From assembly GCA_004356735.1 (NCBI GenBank), contig SMWR01000148.1, positions 1 through 33,761 of the forward strand: 33,761 nucleotides of DNA, written 5' to 3'. Made by a program: the position numbers and the translations under genes. Below the pieces are notes generated by a model. The model was not told where the DNA came from. It did not search any database and saw nothing but the letters and a program-made list of their open reading frames with translations. Source of the DNA: Deltaproteobacteria bacterium. GTDB taxonomy: Bacteria; Myxococcota_A; UBA9160; SMWR01. Positions 7,832-16,398 of the stretch are shown piece by piece. The first letter of the stretch is position 1. Every line of letters begins with the position of its first letter.

Positions 7832-9141
7832 TGATCGGTGGCGTCCAGAACATCGGAAGGATCAAGGAACTCCGGGACCGGATCCTCTTCACGTTCGCGA
7901 TGCTCGCGGTGTACCGCCTGGGTGCCTTCGTAGTGACCCCCGGGATCAACCCGGATATCGTCAAGAGCTTCTTCGAGCAGATGCAGGGAACGATGTTGGG
8001 GATGATGTCGATGTTCACGGGCGGGGCCATGGAGCAGCTCTCGATCTTCTCCCTGGGCATCATGCCCTACATCAGTGCGTCGATCATTCTCCAGCTCCTG
8101 ACGGTGGTGATTCCCAAGCTCGAGCAGCTCAAGAAGGAAGGGGAGCAGGGGCGCAAGAAGATCAATCAGTACACGCGTTACTCAACCGTTGGCCTGTCCC
8201 TTTTCCAGAGCTTCCTGATCGCGGTGGCTCTGGAAAATGGACAGTTCGGTCAGGGTGCGGTGCTGGAGCCCGGCTGGGGCTTTCGGCTGATGTGCATGAT
8301 CACGCTCACGACCGGGACCTCCTTCATCATGTGGCTCGGTGAGCAGATCACCGAGCGTGGCATTGGCAACGGTATCTCGATGATCATCTTTACCAGCATC
8401 ATCATTGCGATCCCGGGTGGCCTGGTGCAGCTCTATCAGCTGGTCCAGACCGACGAATTCAGTCTGCTCCAGGTGCTCTTCCTGGCCGGCTTCATAATCG
8501 CGGTCATCGGCTTCGTGGTCGTCGTCGAACGCGGCCAGCGCCGGATCCCGATCCAGCACGCTCGGCGCGTCGTCGGGCGACGCGTGATGCAGGGTGGAAT
8601 GAGCTATTTCCCGCTGCGGGTGAATACGGCGGGTGTCATCCCGGCCATCTTCGCGTCCTCGCTCCTGATGTTCCCGCTCACGATCCGCCAATTCAGCGAC
8701 TCGCCCGCGGTCCAGCTCTTCATCGACCAGTACCTGGATCCGGGAAGCATCGTCTACCAGTTCTTCTACATCGGTTTGATCATCTTCTTTTGTTACTTCT
8801 ACACGGCCATCATGATCGACCCCGTGGACGTAGCCGAGAACATCAAGAAGTCGGGCGCCTACATTCCGGGTATCCGCCCGGGCAAGCGCACCGCCGAGTA
8901 CATCGACCGCGTGCTGACCCGCATTACATTGGTTGGCGCCATGTACATGTCGGCAATCTGCGTACTGCCGACGTTGCTGGCGGTACGGGTCGGCATTCCG
9001 TTTTTCTTCGGTGGAACGGCGCTGCTGATCGTGGTCGGCGTTGGCCTCGATACCATTTCCCAGATCGAAGCCCACCTGGTTTCGCGCCAGTACGAGGGCT
9101 TTGCCCAGGGGACCCGGATTCGCGGGAGGCTGGGACGATGA
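7831..9141 (+). CDS. secY: Protein translocase subunit SecY
   Basis: The 436-residue polytopic membrane protein matches SecY, the channel of the Sec translocon in the inner membrane. Visible marks are the N-terminal [21 protein letters not shown], the plug-region segment [25 protein letters not shown]-type loop [17 protein letters not shown], and the conserved cytoplasmic loop [14 protein letters not shown] around residues 346-358 that contacts SecA and the ribosome. About ten hydrophobic segments are spread over the sequence as expected. Start and stop both overlap neighbouring genes. Confidence 0.97.
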   Translation: MIGGVQNIGRIKELRDRILFTFAMLAVYRLGAFVVTPGINPDIVKSFFEQMQGTMLGMMSMFTGGAMEQLSIFSLGIMPYISASIILQLLTVVIPKLEQLKKEGEQGRKKINQYTRYSTVGLSLFQSFLIAVALENGQFGQGAVLEPGWGFRLMCMITLTTGTSFIMWLGEQITERGIGNGISMIIFTSIIIAIPGGLVQLYQLVQTDEFSLLQVLFLAGFIIAVIGFVVVVERGQRRIPIQHARRVVGRRVMQGGMSYFPLRVNTAGVIPAIFASSLLMFPLTIRQFSDSPAVQLFIDQYLDPGSIVYQFFYIGLIIFFCYFYTAIMIDPVDVAENIKKSGAYIPGIRPGKRTAEYIDRVLTRITLVGAMYMSAICVLPTLLAVRVGIPFFFGGTALLIVVGVGLDTISQIEAHLVSRQYEGFAQGTRIRGRLGR

Positions 9142-9707
9142 GTGCTCGCCGCATTCTGTTGCTGGGGCCGCCCGGCGCCGGCAAGGGGACCCAGGCTCAG
9201 CGCCTGGTGGATCGGTTGTCGATTCCCCAGATTTCGACCGGCGATATGTTCCGCGCGGCTGTGGCCGCCGGGACCGAACTGGGAAAGCGGCTCAAGGCGA
9301 TCATGGACAGCGGTGAGCTGGTCAGCGATGAGATCGTGATCGACATCTGCCGGGAGCGGCTGACCCAGGACGATGCCCGGGAGGGCTTCATCCTGGATGG
9401 CTTTCCCCGGACCGTGGGCCAGGCGGAGGCCCTCGACGGGCTGCTCGACAGCCTCGGCGTGAAGCTCGAGTGCTGCGTGGCCCTGGTCGTGGACGACGAG
9501 GCCATCGTCCAACGCCTGCTCAAGCGGGCCGAGATCGAGGGCCGCAGCGACGACAACGAGGAGACGATCCTCAACCGCATGCGCGTCTACCGCGAGCAGA
9601 CCAAGCCCCTGGTGGCGTACTACCGGGAGCGTGGCGTGCTGGTCGAGGTCGACGGCATGGGCGGGATCGACGCCGTGGCCCAGGGGATCCAGGAGGCACT
9701 CGCCTGA
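9138..9707 (+). CDS. adk: Adenylate kinase (short form)
   Basis: The 189-residue enzyme interconverts ATP + AMP and 2 ADP. The P-loop GPPGAGKGT lies at residues 10-18 with Lys16. The AMP-binding segments [10 protein letters not shown] and [10 protein letters not shown] are present. Between the segments [24 protein letters not shown] there is no long LID insertion, so this is the short form without the zinc-binding LID cysteines. The start ATG (9138) overlaps the secY stop. The frame runs open upstream inside secY, but this start gives the standard N-terminus. Confidence 0.96.
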   Translation: MSARRILLLGPPGAGKGTQAQRLVDRLSIPQISTGDMFRAAVAAGTELGKRLKAIMDSGELVSDEIVIDICRERLTQDDAREGFILDGFPRTVGQAEALDGLLDSLGVKLECCVALVVDDEAIVQRLLKRAEIEGRSDDNEETILNRMRVYREQTKPLVAYYRERGVLVEVDGMGGIDAVAQGIQEALA

Positions 9708-10498
9708 TGTTGTCCTACGGCCAGCGCATCCCCATCAAGACCCGCAGCGAAATCGACAAGATGCGGGAGGCTGCCCGCCACGTGGCCGAGGTGCTCCTGA
9801 TCCTGCGGGATCGGGCGGAGCCCGGGATGCCCACCTCCGAGTTCGATCGGGTCGCCCAGAAGGAAATCTCCCAGCGGGGGGTGAAGTCCTCGTTCAAGGG
9901 CTACAATCCCTACGGCCTGCCCAAGTACCCCGCTGTGATTTGCATCTCGATCAACAACGAGATCGTTCACGGTATCCCCGGGGACCGCCGGATCGAGGAA
10001 GGCGACCTCATCAGTATCGACTTCGGCGTTTCGGTCGATGGCTATCACGGCGACTCTGCGGTCACTGTGATCGTGGGCGAGGTGGAGGAGGAAAAGCGGC
10101 GCCTCGTGGAGAAGACCCACGAATCGCTGGACAAGGGCATCGAGACCATGCGTCCGGGCAAGCGGCTCTCGGACATCGGCCATGCGGTGCAGAGTCACGT
10201 AGAGCCCGAGGGTTTTTCGGTGGTCCGCGACTTCGCCGGTCACGGGATCGGCAGCGAGATGCACGAGCCGCCCTGGGTGCCGAACTACGGAAGCAAGGGC
10301 CGGGGCCCGCGGCTCCAGCCGGGTATGGTGTTCGCGATCGAACCGATGGTGAACGCCGGTCGGGCAGACATCGAGATTCTGGATGACGAGTGGACGGCGG
10401 TGACGGCCGATGGCTCCTGCTCGGCCCATTTCGAACACACGATCCTGATTGGCGAGGCTGGACCCGACGTACTCACAAGGATCGAAGGGTCCCACTAG
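9707..10498 (+). CDS. map: Methionine aminopeptidase, type I
   Basis: The 263-residue enzyme removes the initiator Met from nascent proteins. The five metal ligands of the pita-bread fold can be placed: D105 (DFGV), D116 (HGDSAV), H179 (GHGIG), E212 (AIEPM) and E243 (HFEHT). It lacks the N-terminal zinc-finger extension of some type Ic enzymes. The secY-adk-map order is common outside gammaproteobacteria. infA, often the next gene, is not found between map and rpmJ. Confidence 0.96.
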   Translation: MLSYGQRIPIKTRSEIDKMREAARHVAEVLLILRDRAEPGMPTSEFDRVAQKEISQRGVKSSFKGYNPYGLPKYPAVICISINNEIVHGIPGDRRIEEGDLISIDFGVSVDGYHGDSAVTVIVGEVEEEKRRLVEKTHESLDKGIETMRPGKRLSDIGHAVQSHVEPEGFSVVRDFAGHGIGSEMHEPPWVPNYGSKGRGPRLQPGMVFAIEPMVNAGRADIEILDDEWTAVTADGSCSAHFEHTILIGEAGPDVLTRIEGSH

Positions 10499-10522
10499 CG
10501 TGAACGTCCGAGGAGAGCAGAA

Positions 10523-10636
10523 ATGAAGGTACGAGCATCCGTTCGGAAGATGTGTGACAAGTGCCGGATCATCAAGCGGCGCGGCGTTGTCCGGGTGATT
10601 TGCGATAACCCCAGGCACAAGCAGCGCCAGGGCTGA
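10523..10636 (+). CDS. rpmJ: 50S ribosomal protein L36 (zinc-binding form)
   Basis: This 37-residue protein ([20 protein letters not shown]...) is L36. The zinc ligands C11, C14, C27 and H32 are all present, so it is the C+ form. A good Shine-Dalgarno sequence, AGGAGAG (10511-10517), precedes the ATG by 5 nt. It sits between map and rpsM in the usual place. Confidence 0.95.
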   Translation: MKVRASVRKMCDKCRIIKRRGVVRVICDNPRHKQRQG

Positions 10637-10652
10637 GGGCGGAGGAACAAAT

Positions 10653-11036
10653 ATGGCGCGCATTGCAGGTGTCGATCTTCCCCGCAACAAGCGGCTCGAG
10701 ATCGCACTGACCTACATCCACGGGATCGGTCGTACCACGGCCAAGGAGATCTGTGGCAAGGCCGAGGTCGACGGCAGCATGAAGACCGACATCCTCTCGG
10801 AGGGTGAGGTGGTTCGGTTGCGCGAGATCATCGAGCGCGACTGCCAGGTCGAGGGGGATCGGCGCCGCGTGGCGTCGCAGAACATCAAGATGCTGATGGA
10901 TATCGGTTGTTATCGCGGGCTTCGGCATCGACGTGGACTGCCGGTTCGAGGTCAGCGGACACATACGAACGCACGGACGCGCAAGGGTCCGGCGAAGACT
11001 GTCGCGGGCCGGAAGAAGCCCGCCGCCAAGAAGTAA
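10653..11036 (+). CDS. rpsM: 30S ribosomal protein S13
   Basis: The 127-residue product starts [26 protein letters not shown] and contains [25 protein letters not shown], the S13 signature. S13 contacts the P-site tRNA and the 50S A-site finger. The C-terminal tail is short and basic (GRKKPAAKK), a mild version of the lysine/alanine tail on L17 in this cluster. Confidence 0.97.
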   Translation: MARIAGVDLPRNKRLEIALTYIHGIGRTTAKEICGKAEVDGSMKTDILSEGEVVRLREIIERDCQVEGDRRRVASQNIKMLMDIGCYRGLRHRRGLPVRGQRTHTNARTRKGPAKTVAGRKKPAAKK

Positions 11037-11048
11037 GAAGGGTACGCT

Positions 11049-11429
11049 GTGGCCAAAGGTGGAAAGAAGAAGGTCAAGAAGAACGTCCAGTCGGGCATCG
11101 CCCATATCCAGTCGACGTTCAACAACACCCTGATCACCATCACGGACGTTGCCGGCAATTCGCTTTGCTGGTCGACGGCCGGTAGCCAGGGATTCAAGGG
11201 CTCGCGCAAGTCGACGCCCTTCGCAGCCCAGGTTGCTGCCGAGGAATGTGCCAAGAAGGCCATGGAACACGGTATTCGACAGCTGTCGATCCACGTGAAG
11301 GGGCCGGGTTCGGGGCGCGAGTCGGCGGTGCGGGCGCTCCAGGCCCAGGGAATCAAGATCACACTGATCCGGGACGTTACGCCGGTACCCCACAATGGTT
11401 GTCGCCCTCCCAAGCGACGGCGTGTGTAG
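11049..11429 (+). CDS. rpsK: 30S ribosomal protein S11
   Basis: The 126-residue product has [39 protein letters not shown] and the C-terminal [18 protein letters not shown], all diagnostic for S11 of the 30S platform. The start is GTG at 11049, preceded by AGAAGGG at 11036-11042. Confidence 0.97.
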   Translation: MAKGGKKKVKKNVQSGIAHIQSTFNNTLITITDVAGNSLCWSTAGSQGFKGSRKSTPFAAQVAAEECAKKAMEHGIRQLSIHVKGPGSGRESAVRALQAQGIKITLIRDVTPVPHNGCRPPKRRRV

Positions 11430-11444
11430 AACGGAGAAGAGTCA

Positions 11445-12071
11445 ATGGCGCGATACACGGATGCAGTTTGCCGCCTCTGCCGGCGTGAAGGCACCAAGCT
11501 CTTTCTGAAGGGCGACCGGTGCTTCAGCCCGAAGTGCGGGATCGAACGACGCGCTTATCCCCCCGGACAGCACGGACAGGGACGAGCCCGTTTCTCGGAC
11601 TATGGCGTTCAGCTTCGCGAGAAGCAGAAGGTAAAGCGGATGTACGGACTGCTGGAGAAGCAGTTCGAGAGCACCATGAAGAAGGCCTCGCGGATGAAGG
11701 GTCGGTCGGGTGAGAACCTGCTGATCCTGCTCGAGCGGCGGTTCGACAACGTGGTCTTCCGCATGGGCTTCGCGACCTCGCGGGCCGAGGCCCGGCAGCT
11801 GGTCAGGCATGGCCACTTCCTGGTCGATGGTCGGAAGGCCGCGACGCCGTCGATGCTGCTGAAGCCTGGCTCGAAGATCAGCGTGCGCGAGAAATCCCGA
11901 AAGGTGGCCCGCATCGCGGGCGCGCTCGAGACCCTCGAAGGTCGCAGCCTTCCCAAGTGGGTCGAGATCGACAAGGACAAGTTCGAGGGCGAGGTGAAGG
12001 CGCTGCCCACCCGAGAAGACATCACGCTGCCCATTCAGGAGCAGCTCATCGTGGAGCTCTACTCGCGCTGA
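11445..12071 (+). CDS. rpsD: 30S ribosomal protein S4 (zinc-binding form)
   Basis: The 208-residue product is S4, a primary 16S rRNA binder and, in E. coli, the repressor of the alpha operon. The N-terminal cysteines C9, C12, C26 and C31 form the zinc site of the C+ type. The S4 RNA-binding domain follows around residues 98-160 ([32 protein letters not shown]). The arrangement rpsM-rpsK-rpsD-rpoA-rplQ is standard. Confidence 0.97.
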   Translation: MARYTDAVCRLCRREGTKLFLKGDRCFSPKCGIERRAYPPGQHGQGRARFSDYGVQLREKQKVKRMYGLLEKQFESTMKKASRMKGRSGENLLILLERRFDNVVFRMGFATSRAEARQLVRHGHFLVDGRKAATPSMLLKPGSKISVREKSRKVARIAGALETLEGRSLPKWVEIDKDKFEGEVKALPTREDITLPIQEQLIVELYSR

Positions 12072-12103
12072 GAGGTCGCGAGAGAGACGAACGGGAGAAA
12101 CCA

Positions 12104-13126
12104 ATGGATCAGAACGTGATCGCAAGAAACTGGCGAGAGCTCATCCGACCGCGAGGCCTCGATTCGAGCGACGCCGACACCCAGACCTACTGGAAGTTCG
12201 CCTGTGAGCCGCTGGAGCGCGGTTTCGGTGTCACCTTGGGCAATTCCCTGCGTCGTGTGCTGCTGTCGTCGCTTCAGGGCGGCGCGATCACGGCCGTTCG
12301 CATCAACGGCGTGCTGCACGAGTTCTCGACGATTCCGGGCGTCCTCGAAGACGTCAGCGACATCGTGCTCAATCTGAAGGAAGTCAGCCTGCGCCTGCAC
12401 GGCGACGGCCCCAAGCTCGTGCGTGTGCACAAGCGGGGCGCGGGCGTGCTGACCGCGGGTGATCTCGCGTTGGAAGACTCCTCCGTTGAGGTGATGAACC
12501 CAGACCACAAGATCGCAACCCTGTCCGCGGACGCAGATGTTGAGATGGAGTTCACGATCAACAACGGAAAGGGTTACGTCCGGGCCGAGAAGAACAAGAC
12601 GGAGGACATGCCGATCGGAACCATTCCGATCGACGCTATCTTCTCGCCGGTCCGTCGGATCAACTACACGGTCACGCCGGCTCGCGTCGCTCGGGAGACG
12701 GACTTCGATCGGCTCAACTTCGAGATCTGGACCGACGGGACGGTGGCTCCGGCCGATGCCGTCGCCTACGCGGCCAAGATCATCAAGGAGCAGCTCACCA
12801 TCTTCATCAACTTCGAAGAGCCGGTGGAGGTGGCCCAGCTGCTTCCCGAGGAGCCCCAACCCCTCAACCCCAACCTCTTCCGGTCGGTGGACGAGCTGGA
12901 GCTGTCGGTACGTTCGGCGAACTGCCTCCAGAACGCGAACATCCGCTTCATCGGCGAGCTCGTGCAGCGCTCCGAGGCGGAGATGCTCAAGACCAAGAAC
13001 TTCGGAAGGAAGTCGCTCAACGAGATCAAGGAGCTGCTGGCTTCGATGTCCCTCGAGCTGGGGATGACCCTCGAGAACTTTCCGGATCGGCAGGAGATCG
13101 AGCGGATGCGGGAGCGGGAAGCCTAG
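12104..13126 (+). CDS. rpoA: DNA-directed RNA polymerase alpha subunit
   Basis: The 340-residue product is RpoA. The N-terminal assembly domain contains [32 protein letters not shown] linker follows near residue 240, then the C-terminal domain with the double helix-hairpin-helix motif [22 protein letters not shown] and [18 protein letters not shown], which binds UP elements and activators. The ATG at 12104 is preceded by GGGAG. The frame is open upstream inside rpsD but this start gives the family length. Confidence 0.97.
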   Translation: MDQNVIARNWRELIRPRGLDSSDADTQTYWKFACEPLERGFGVTLGNSLRRVLLSSLQGGAITAVRINGVLHEFSTIPGVLEDVSDIVLNLKEVSLRLHGDGPKLVRVHKRGAGVLTAGDLALEDSSVEVMNPDHKIATLSADADVEMEFTINNGKGYVRAEKNKTEDMPIGTIPIDAIFSPVRRINYTVTPARVARETDFDRLNFEIWTDGTVAPADAVAYAAKIIKEQLTIFINFEEPVEVAQLLPEEPQPLNPNLFRSVDELELSVRSANCLQNANIRFIGELVQRSEAEMLKTKNFGRKSLNEIKELLASMSLELGMTLENFPDRQEIERMREREA

Positions 13127-13129
13127 ATC

Positions 13130-13735
13130 ATGAGACACCGTGCCCGGTCCCGGAAGCTGGGTCGCACCAGCGCCCACCGGAAGGCGATGTACCGCAATAT
13201 GGTCACGTCGCTGCTGGAACTTGAGCGCATCGAGACCACCGATGCCAAGGCCAAGGAGGTGCGCCGGATTGCAGAGCGTATGATCACTCTTGGCAAGCGG
13301 GGAGGACTGCATGCCCGACGGCGTGCGCTGCGGGTGATTCGATCGCGCGAAGTCGCCTCCAAGGTCTTCGAGGAGCTGGCGGACCGCTACCGCGAACGTC
13401 CCGGTGGCTACACGCGTGTCCTGAAGCTGGGCGTCCGAAAGGGAGACGCTGCGGCGGTCTCGATCGTTGAGTTGGTGGACGGCACCGTTGGGGGTACTCC
13501 CGTCAAGGAGCCCGCCGTGGACAAGAAGAAGGCCGAGACGAAGAAAGCCGTTTCCAAGAAGAAGTCGGAATCGAAGAAGAAGGCCTCGGCCGCCAAGGCG
13601 ACTTCCAAGAAGACAGAGTCGAAGAAGTCCTCGGCCGCCAAGACGGCTTCCAGGAAGAAGACGACCAAGAAGGCCGCGGCCGCCAAGGCGGCTTCGAAGA
13701 AGAAGGCGGCCAAGAAAACGACGAAGAAGAAGTAG
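13130..13735 (+). CDS. rplQ: 50S ribosomal protein L17 with long Lys/Ala-rich C-terminal tail
   Basis: Residues 1-118 match L17 ([51 protein letters not shown]), a tunnel-exit protein of the 50S subunit. The family usually ends near here, at roughly 115-130 residues. This protein runs to 201. Residues 131-201 contain 30 Lys among 71 positions, with Ala, Ser and Thr making up most of the rest, so the tail resembles histone H1-like bacterial proteins. Three 15-residue repeats fill residues 154-198. The tail is probably disordered and could contact rRNA, the nucleoid or the membrane; its role is not known from the sequence. It ends directly at the start of the next gene. Confidence 0.96.
   Translation: MRHRARSRKLGRTSAHRKAMYRNMVTSLLELERIETTDAKAKEVRRIAERMITLGKRGGLHARRRALRVIRSREVASKVFEELADRYRERPGGYTRVLKLGVRKGDAAAVSIVELVDGTVGGTPVKEPAVDKKKAETKKAVSKKKSESKKKASAAKATSKKTESKKSSAAKTASRKKTTKKAAAAKAASKKKAAKKTTKKK
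13589..13723 (+). repeat. Three tandem 45-bp units in the rplQ tail
   Basis: Three in-frame 45-bp copies (13589-13633, 13634-13678, 13679-13723) each begin GCCGCCAAG and encode 15 residues of the pattern AAK(A/T)(A/T)S(K/R)KK/T..KK... The copies have diverged at several bases, so the array is not recent, but the period and frame are kept. It is a coding repeat that probably arose by slippage or unequal exchange. Confidence 0.75.
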
Positions 13736-14278
13736 ATGAAGCGTGGGGTCGGGCCCTGGCTGATCGCGGCTGGCGTGAGCGCGGCGGCCGCTTTTGCCCT
13801 CTGGATGGCTCCCTCCGCTCCCCCCGCCGTCGGTCGAGGCAGTGTCGCGCCTGCCTTCGAGCTCTCCAGCCTTGACGGTGACCGCGTGGCGCTCGAAGGG
13901 TTCGCCGGGCGCGTCGTTCTGGTGAACTTCTGGGCGACCTGGTGCAAGCCCTGCGAAGAAGAGATGCCCGCCATGGAGCGTCTCTACCGGACGCTGCGCA
14001 ATGACGGCTTCAATCTGTTGGCCGTCTCAGTGGACACCGACGTTTCGGACGTGGCCCGGTTCCGGGATCGTCTCGGCCTGAGCTTCCCCATCCTCCTGGA
14101 TCCGACCCAGGTCACGGCCCGTCGCTACCAGACCTTCAAGTTCCCCGAATCGTTGTTGATCGGCCCCGATGGGCTGGTGATCGAACGCTACATCGGGAGC
14201 AAGGACTGGGACGCCCCGGCCTACGTCAAGCGGATTCGACGCCTGCTTGGGCGGACGTTACCATCACCGCCCGCTTGA
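13736..14278 (+). CDS. TlpA/ResA-like membrane-anchored thioredoxin
   Basis: The 180-residue protein has an N-terminal hydrophobic segment (about residues 7-26) after MKRG, acting as signal anchor, then an AhpC/TSA-type thioredoxin fold facing the periplasm. The active site is WATWCKPCEEEMP with C70 and C73. DVSDVARFRDRLGLSFPILLD and FPESLLIGPDG (cis-Pro region) follow the TlpA/ResA/DsbE pattern. Such proteins reduce disulfides, for example in apocytochrome c maturation, but no cytochrome gene is nearby, so the substrate is open. The ATG abuts the rplQ stop, so it is probably co-transcribed with the ribosomal cluster. Confidence 0.88.
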   Translation: MKRGVGPWLIAAGVSAAAAFALWMAPSAPPAVGRGSVAPAFELSSLDGDRVALEGFAGRVVLVNFWATWCKPCEEEMPAMERLYRTLRNDGFNLLAVSVDTDVSDVARFRDRLGLSFPILLDPTQVTARRYQTFKFPESLLIGPDGLVIERYIGSKDWDAPAYVKRIRRLLGRTLPSPPA

Positions 14279-14322
14279 ACGGTTGCGACTGCGACCGTTG
14301 CAGCGATCTGGTGGGGGGAGGC

Positions 14323-14619
14323 GTGAGGGGAATCCTGGTGATTCCCGCTCTGCTCGGTCTGGCGCTGCTTCGCGTGGCGTTCGACGGGGAGGCGGGCATC
14401 CAACCCTGGCTGCACCTGCGGGCTGAGCTCCAGGACGCCCACACTCGAATCGAGGCGCTGCGCGCCCAGGTCGAGGAGCTCGAGCGCGAGGCAGATCTGC
14501 TGGACGTTCGTGGCTTCGCGCTCGAATCCGCTGTTCGCGAGGAGCTCGAGCTGGTACGGCCTGGCCAGACGCTGATTCGATTGGGCGGAAATGGGGTCTC
14601 AAGTGCCCGAATTCCTTGA
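14323..14619 (+). CDS. FtsB/DivIC-like septum formation initiator protein
   Basis: This small bitopic protein (98 residues from GTG 14323) has a short N-terminus, a hydrophobic segment (about residues 2-15, ILVIPALLGLALL), a coiled coil rich in Leu and Glu (AELQDAHTRIEALRAQVEELEREADLL), and the ending VREELELVRPGQTLIRL. That layout and ending match FtsB/DivIC, which bridge FtsQ and FtsL in the divisome. The start is uncertain: TTG at 14275, GTG at 14311, 14323 or 14338 are all in frame. 14323 is preferred on protein architecture, although the GGGGAGG before it is very close; 14338 has AGGGGA at 14326-14331. The identification rests on architecture and the C-terminal motif. Confidence 0.75.
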   Translation: MRGILVIPALLGLALLRVAFDGEAGIQPWLHLRAELQDAHTRIEALRAQVEELEREADLLDVRGFALESAVREELELVRPGQTLIRLGGNGVSSARIP

Positions 14620-14644
14620 CGAAATACTTGGACCGCGCGATCTT
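14616..14644 (+). promoter_or_regulatory. Possible sigma70-type promoter before argS
   Basis: TTGACG at 14616-14621, a 17-nt spacer and GATCTT at 14639-14644 resemble a sigma70 promoter with a good -35 and a poor -10. The argS ATG lies 8 nt after the -10, and no Shine-Dalgarno sequence is visible before that ATG. If the promoter is real, the argS transcript would be nearly leaderless. The match may be chance. Confidence 0.25.
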
Positions 14645-14652
14645 GTGCGGCC

Positions 14653-16398
14653 ATGAGGGAAGCGCTCCACACGAGCATCGCCGCCGCCGTTCAGCGGCTC
14701 CTGCAGGCGGCCGGAGACCCCGGCGATCCGCCGGAATTCAGCCTCGAGATCCCGAAGGATCCCGACCACGGTGATTTCGCCTGCAACGCCGCCATGCTCC
14801 TGGCGAAGCGATTGCGGCAGTCGCCGCGCGACATCGCGGGACGCCTGCTCGAAGAGCTGGGCGACGGCGACGGACTCGTCGACCGCGGCGAGGTGGCGGG
14901 ACCGGGCTTCGTCAATCTCTGGCTGTTCGACTCCCGCTGGCACGACTTGCTGCGCCGGGTCCTCGAACTCGGCCCGCGTTACGGCCATTCCAAAACGGGG
15001 GACGGGACTCGCGTCCAGGTGGAGTTCGTGTCGGCCAATCCCACCGGTCCGCTGACCCTGGGCCATGGCCGCCAGGCCATCCTGGGCGACGCCCTGGCCC
15101 GACTCCTGGAGGCGTCGGGGTACGAGGTCACCCGCGAATACTATTTCAACAACAGCGGTCGCCAGATGCGTGTGCTGGGCGATTCCGTTCGCGCGCGTTA
15201 CCTGGAACAGCTCGGTCGCGCCGCAGCGCCACCTGCCCAGGCTTTCGATGCGTCCGAAGAAGAATGGCCGGACGAAATCGATGGATTGCCCGTCGTCTTC
15301 CCGCGCGATGGTTATCGCGGGGATTACATCGAGGATCTCGCCCAGGAGCTTCGAAAGCAGCACGGCGACGCATTGGCGGACTCGGACCAGCCCGATGGTC
15401 CGGAGAATATCTTTCGGAAGATCGCAGAAGAGACAATTTTCGCCGAGATCCGGGTCTCGCTCGACAAACTCGGCATCGTTTTCGACGTCTATTCGAACGA
15501 GATGGACCTCTACACCGAAGGGAAGATCGAAGAGACCCTCAACGAGTTGCGGGCCAAGAATCTGGTCTACGACAAGGATGACGCCGTCTGGCTGCGTTCA
15601 ACGGAGTTCGGTCTCGATCGCGATCGCGTTCTTGTGAAGCGCACCGGCGAACCGACCTACCTGCTGCCGGACATCGCTTACCACCGGGAGAAGTTTCGGC
15701 GCGGCTTCGACAGGGTGATTGACGTACAAGGCGCAGATCACCTGGAACAGTTCCAGTATGTGCGCCATGCGGCCGGCGCCCTCGGTTGTCCGATCGACGG
15801 CATGGAGCTGGTGATGCATCAGTTCGTGACGCTCTCTCGCAGCGGCAAGCAGGTGAAACAGTCCACGCGTCGCGCGACCTACATCACGGTGGACGAGCTC
15901 ATGGGCGACGTGGGACGCGACGTGTTCCGCTTCTTCATGGTGCAGCGCAAGGCGGACGGTCATCTCGACTTCGATCTCGATCTGGCCGAGTCCACTGAGT
16001 GGAACAAGAACCCGGTGTTGAAGATCCAGTACGCTCACGCGCGAACTCACGGATTGGAGCGCATCGCGGTGCAGGAAGGGGTGCCGATGCCGACCGCGAC
16101 CGACGTTGACGCGTCGGCCCTCACGCTCCCCGAGGAGATCGAGATCCTCAAGAAAATCGCAGAGTTCCCCGACGTCGTCCGCAACGCGGCCGAGGCCCGG
16201 GAACCCCATCACGTCGCCTATTACGCGCTGGAGCTGGCCGGTCTCTGGAACCCCTACGTGCAGGATCGGACGCGGCATCGCATCCTATCGGACGACCCGG
16301 CGATCACCAGCGGACGGCTGGGTCTGACGCTGGCGGTCCGTACGGTGCTTGCGAACGCTTTGAGCCTGTTGGGCCTCTCGGCCCCGGAGCGCATGTAG
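14653..16398 (+). CDS. argS: Arginyl-tRNA synthetase
   Basis: The 581-residue class I synthetase charges tRNA-Arg. The N-terminal additional domain (residues about 1-110) is followed by the catalytic core with VEFVSANPTGPLTLGHGRQ. The HIGH motif is TLGH there (around 135-138). A second signature, equivalent to KMSKS, reads KQSTR at 402-406. FPRDGYRGDYI and DFDLDLAESTEWNKNPVLKIQYAHAR lead into the C-terminal anticodon-binding domain with the expected SLLGLSAPERM ending. A TxGH/KMSTR-type subclass of ArgS exists as I recall, so this is likely functional, but Gln in place of the Met of KMS is unusual. There is no clear Shine-Dalgarno sequence before the ATG. Confidence 0.94.
   Translation: MREALHTSIAAAVQRLLQAAGDPGDPPEFSLEIPKDPDHGDFACNAAMLLAKRLRQSPRDIAGRLLEELGDGDGLVDRGEVAGPGFVNLWLFDSRWHDLLRRVLELGPRYGHSKTGDGTRVQVEFVSANPTGPLTLGHGRQAILGDALARLLEASGYEVTREYYFNNSGRQMRVLGDSVRARYLEQLGRAAAPPAQAFDASEEEWPDEIDGLPVVFPRDGYRGDYIEDLAQELRKQHGDALADSDQPDGPENIFRKIAEETIFAEIRVSLDKLGIVFDVYSNEMDLYTEGKIEETLNELRAKNLVYDKDDAVWLRSTEFGLDRDRVLVKRTGEPTYLLPDIAYHREKFRRGFDRVIDVQGADHLEQFQYVRHAAGALGCPIDGMELVMHQFVTLSRSGKQVKQSTRRATYITVDELMGDVGRDVFRFFMVQRKADGHLDFDLDLAESTEWNKNPVLKIQYAHARTHGLERIAVQEGVPMPTATDVDASALTLPEEIEILKKIAEFPDVVRNAAEAREPHHVAYYALELAGLWNPYVQDRTRHRILSDDPAITSGRLGLTLAVRTVLANALSLLGLSAPERM

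Noticed and set aside
9138-9707. Adenylate kinase as a truncated gene
   Set aside because: The shorter length reflects the known short-LID form; all catalytic segments are intact.
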